A DNA stretch of 64,000 bases from Panacibacter ginsenosidivorans (GTDB lineage Bacteria > Bacteroidota > Bacteroidia > Chitinophagales > Chitinophagaceae), in assembly GCF_007971225.1 (NCBI RefSeq), contig NZ_CP042435.1:3165501-3229500 (forward strand), in the 5' to 3' direction. The translations under genes and the position numbers were made by a program. Under the pieces are notes generated by a model, which saw only the letters and a program-made list of their open reading frames with translations, was not told the origin of the DNA and ran no database searches. Shown here one piece after another: positions 61,529-64,000 of this stretch; the stretch's first letter is position 1; each line of letters opens with the position of its first letter.

Positions 61529-62872
61529 ATGAAAAAATTTTGTTTGCATTTCTTTTTATCACAAAGACTAATTGCTGTTTTATATTTTATACTGCTTGCT
61601 TCCTGTTCTGTGCAAAGGCAAATAAATAAAACTGGAACTACAAACATTATTGATAATGCTGCAAATGAACTAATCAACTGTCAGGAATTATCAACGGCTC
61701 ATGTAGGTATTGCTGTATACGATCCTTCAGAAAATAAATATCTCTGCAATTATCAAAGCGACAAATATTTTACACCTGCGAGTAATACCAAGATCATTAC
61801 CTGCTATACTGCCATGAAATATTTGGGAGATAGTTTGGTAGGGTTGCGTGTAGATGATTGCCAGAATACTTTACTCTTATATCCAACCGGCGATCCTACT
61901 TTATTACACTCCGATTTTAAAACTAATCCTGTTGTGGATTTCCTAAAGGCCCAAACAAGTAAGCTTGTATATTTAAAAGGAAAATGGGAGGAAACTGCTT
62001 TAGGCCAAGGCTGGGCCTGGGATGATTACCAGGATTATTATTCAATGGAAAGAAGTGCTTTACCTGTTTACGGCAATGTTGTTACAGTGTATGGAAACAA
62101 TGGCAGCGTTGCAATACAACCAGCTGCTTGTATAAAAAATTTCAGCAACTCTTATACGGACTCGGCTTTATTCATTAGCCATATAAAAAGAGCGCTGAAT
62201 GCAAATGAATTCGTAGCTGATAAGTATAGCAAAGAAGAAAGCAATCCCTCAATACCTTTTATTGTAAGTGACTCATTAGTGTTGCAGATTCTCGCTGATA
62301 CCATTCATAAAGAGATATACACATTATCTGATGGATGGCATGCTTTTCCGCCAATTGTTGCTTCTTATAAAATCCATTCCCAACCCACTGATTCGCTCCT
62401 CAAAATAATGATGCACCGCAGCGATAATTTCTATGCAGAACAAGCATTACTCATGGTGAGTGATCAAGAACTCAATGTAATGAGCGATGAAAAAATAATT
62501 GATACCTTATTAAAAACAGATTTCAAAAACATGCCTCAAAAGCCGCGTTGGGTAGATGGCAGCGGACTCAGCCGTTATAATAATTTTACGCCACAGGACT
62601 TTGTTTTCGTGTTGGATAAAATGCGCAAAGAGTTTTCATGGAATCGTATCACCAGTATTTTCCCAACAGGTGGCAGTGGAACAGATCTTACAGGAAAGGT
62701 CTATGCAAAGAGTGGCTCTATGAGCAACATAACTTGTTTAAGTGGTTATATAATTACCAATAAAAGAAAGACGCTGATATTCTCAGTACTCGTCAATAAT
62801 AACATGAGTACAGCAACTATAATGAGAAAAAAAATAGATGCATTTTTGTCGTCTGTAATTAATGCGTATTAG
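61529..62872 (+). CDS. dacB: D-alanyl-D-alanine carboxypeptidase/endopeptidase, PBP4 type (S13)
   Basis: 447 residues. Trims peptidoglycan side chains. The N-terminus has a hydrophobic segment and lipobox LLASC (Cys26), so the enzyme is probably lipid-anchored in the periplasm. The active-site set of the S13 family is intact: SxxK as S85-N-T-K88 (TPASNTKII), SxN in MMHRSDNFYAEQALL and KSG in VYAKSGSMSNITCLSGYI. The insert between SxxK and SxN (about 105-300) corresponds to the extra domains of PBP4. It ends two bases before a G/C palindrome that separates it from convergent mutL. Confidence 0.9.
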   Translation: MKKFCLHFFLSQRLIAVLYFILLASCSVQRQINKTGTTNIIDNAANELINCQELSTAHVGIAVYDPSENKYLCNYQSDKYFTPASNTKIITCYTAMKYLGDSLVGLRVDDCQNTLLLYPTGDPTLLHSDFKTNPVVDFLKAQTSKLVYLKGKWEETALGQGWAWDDYQDYYSMERSALPVYGNVVTVYGNNGSVAIQPAACIKNFSNSYTDSALFISHIKRALNANEFVADKYSKEESNPSIPFIVSDSLVLQILADTIHKEIYTLSDGWHAFPPIVASYKIHSQPTDSLLKIMMHRSDNFYAEQALLMVSDQELNVMSDEKIIDTLLKTDFKNMPQKPRWVDGSGLSRYNNFTPQDFVFVLDKMRKEFSWNRITSIFPTGGSGTDLTGKVYAKSGSMSNITCLSGYIITNKRKTLIFSVLVNNNMSTATIMRKKIDAFLSSVINAY

Positions 62873-62873
62873 T

Positions 62874-62905
62874 TCTCCCCCCACCCGGGGGAGTTTGAGG
62901 GGGCT
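62874..62905. repeat. G/C-rich palindrome between convergent dacB and mutL
   Basis: TCTCCCCC and GGGGGAG around ACCC, then TTTGAGGGGGCT. Same family as the four in the arginine operon; here it probably works as a terminator for both genes. Confidence 0.8.
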
Positions 62906-64000
62906 TTATCTCCCAAACATCCTGTCCAAATAATCTTCTTTAAATTCTATATAAGTGGGGCTTCCTGTTGCAGTAACGTTGGCTGTAGTGCATTCAAACA
63001 ATGCTTCTACCAAAGTTGTCATTTCTTTTTGTGTTAATTGCTGACCGGCTTTTATAGCCTGCTGTCTTGCCATACAGCGTACCAGCTTTTCACGCTTGCT
63101 GAATTTTATATCACTGCTAAAATGTTTGAACTGCTCTACCAACAATTCTATCGCATGCTTTTCATTGCCTTGTTGCACGTCTGCAGGCGTACCTTGAATA
63201 ACAAATGCATTGTTGCCAAAAGGTTCTACTGTATAACCCAATGATTGCAGGTCGGGTATCAGATCATGCAATAATGCGGCATCCTGTGCACCTAACTCGA
63301 CTGTTACGGGAAAGAGGCTTTGTTGTGTGGCCATTTTTTTTCCATGAATAGCTGCACTATAGCGTTCATACAAAATACGTTCATGTGCCAGTTGCTGGTG
63401 TACTAATAAGAAACCACTTTGTGTGGGAGCTATTATATAAGTGTTGTGCAATTGCAATAACAAAGCATCAGCTGCCAGTTTATTTTTACTGTTCGAAAGA
63501 TTATCTGTGGATAGTTGACGGTCAATAGTAGATTGTATTTTCTCTGCGTCTCCATTCGTCATTGAAGAATCACGATTCACAAAAAAATCTTTCCAGTGCT
63601 TTAACTCGCTCCTTTCAGTTGGTTCTATAAAATGCGCCTGGTTCTTTTGTGTAAATGTTTTGAATAAAGAAGATGACGCTGCAACAGATTCCTGTTTGTC
63701 GCTTGTAAATGGTTTACTCACTGCATCTAATTGCTGTATCTCTGCATTCAATGAAAAATCAAGCGAAGGTGCAATGCTAAATTGTGCCAGTGCATGTTTT
63801 ACTGCTGCCTGCACAAAAGCATAAATGATCTTTTCATCTTCAAACTTTATTTCCTGTTTTGTAGGATGTACATTAATATCAATTTGTGAAGGATCAAGAT
63901 CTATGAACAAGACATACATTGGAAAACTATCCTTTGCGATCATCTCATCAAATGCACTCATCACCGCATGATTCAAATAAGCACTGCGGATGAAACGGTT
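62906..64000 (-). CDS. mutL: DNA mismatch repair protein MutL, N-terminus cut by window edge
   Basis: The frame is open to the right edge, giving 365 C-terminal residues; the ATPase motifs lie outside. The visible part starts with NRFIRSAYLNHAVMSAF, then IDLDPSQIDINVHPTKQEIKFEDE, the conserved end of the MutL N-terminal domain. A variable linker (about 90-170) leads to the dimerisation domain. The endonuclease motif, DQHA(x)2E(x)4E in nicking MutLs, reads HQQLAHERILYERY here, lacking the Asp and the His of DQH. The later Cys-His motif is also altered (CTTANVTATGSPTY). Internal Met at 63976 is not the start. Confidence 0.93.
   Translation of the reverse strand, partial: NRFIRSAYLNHAVMSAFDEMIAKDSFPMYVLFIDLDPSQIDINVHPTKQEIKFEDEKIIYAFVQAAVKHALAQFSIAPSLDFSLNAEIQQLDAVSKPFTSDKQESVAASSSLFKTFTQKNQAHFIEPTERSELKHWKDFFVNRDSSMTNGDAEKIQSTIDRQLSTDNLSNSKNKLAADALLLQLHNTYIIAPTQSGFLLVHQQLAHERILYERYSAAIHGKKMATQQSLFPVTVELGAQDAALLHDLIPDLQSLGYTVEPFGNNAFVIQGTPADVQQGNEKHAIELLVEQFKHFSSDIKFSKREKLVRCMARQQAIKAGQQLTQKEMTTLVEALFECTTANVTATGSPTYIEFKEDYLDRMFGR

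Noticed and set aside
1-64000. tRNA or rRNA genes
   Set aside because: No T-loop GTTCRANNC context with a matching acceptor stem and no rRNA-like stretch was recognised on either strand.

Overview
The window looks like a chromosomal segment of a Bacteroidota bacterium, most likely family Chitinophagaceae. The genus cannot be read from the sequence. The support is: AT-rich DNA with almost no Shine-Dalgarno sites; a few TAnnTTTG-type -7 boxes; many secreted proteins with a lipobox or an AxAQ-type cleavage site; a type IX secretion C-terminal domain; LytS/LytTR-type two-component genes; a type III glutamine synthetase; and an arginine operon with the acyl-ornithine carbamoyltransferase found in this phylum. 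I see no rRNA, tRNA, CRISPR array, transposase, integrase or phage gene.

Layout. 1-9 kb: partial secreted protein, UvrD/PcrA helicase, PepSY-like periplasmic protein, AcpH-like phosphodiesterase, DUF2911 protein, an ABC exporter pair with a LolA-like protein, and a LytTR regulator. 9.5-18 kb: fatty acid desaturase, two unknown secreted proteins, two LytS-type kinases with nearly identical catalytic halves, and two small envelope proteins. 19-28 kb: beta-helix lipoprotein, barrel-like lipoprotein, a glycosyltransferase/metallophosphoesterase pair, a Cys-rich lipoprotein, a frameshifted T9SS cargo gene, isocitrate dehydrogenase, and a receiver protein. 28.8-40 kb: PAS kinase with its receiver partner, class III aminotransferase, DUF5916 outer membrane protein, tricorn-like protease, and methylmalonate-semialdehyde dehydrogenase. 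40-49.5 kb: a complete minus-strand arginine operon in the order GNAT acyltransferase, argG, cupin, argC, argD, argF', argB, argE, argH. 50-64 kb: beta-CASP nuclease, papain-like protease, tandem GSII and GSIII glutamine synthetases, ubiX, cdsA, a ureohydrolase with missing metal ligands, PBP4-type carboxypeptidase, and partial mutL.

The most striking signal is not a gene. A dispersed inverted repeat with core GTACAAGAGTGCGACGCAAC (and its complement) occurs at 28 intergenic loci, 39 arms in total. Eleven loci carry two facing arms that would fold into a long hairpin. Arms come in several sequence types, and at one locus (28347-28525) both arms carry the same variant so that pairing is kept. 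A second, G/C-rich palindrome family is concentrated in the arginine operon, where it forms part of the argB coding sequence at both ends. These repeats sit between genes of single operons and explain several false upstream start extensions (argH, icd, cupin).

Functionally the window joins nitrogen metabolism (arginine synthesis, two glutamine synthetases), envelope and lipid functions (desaturase, CdsA, DacB, glycosyltransferase, ABC exporter), signalling (three kinases, three response regulators) and DNA repair (UvrD, MutL). Protein calls rest on motifs and remembered family features. No database search was run.
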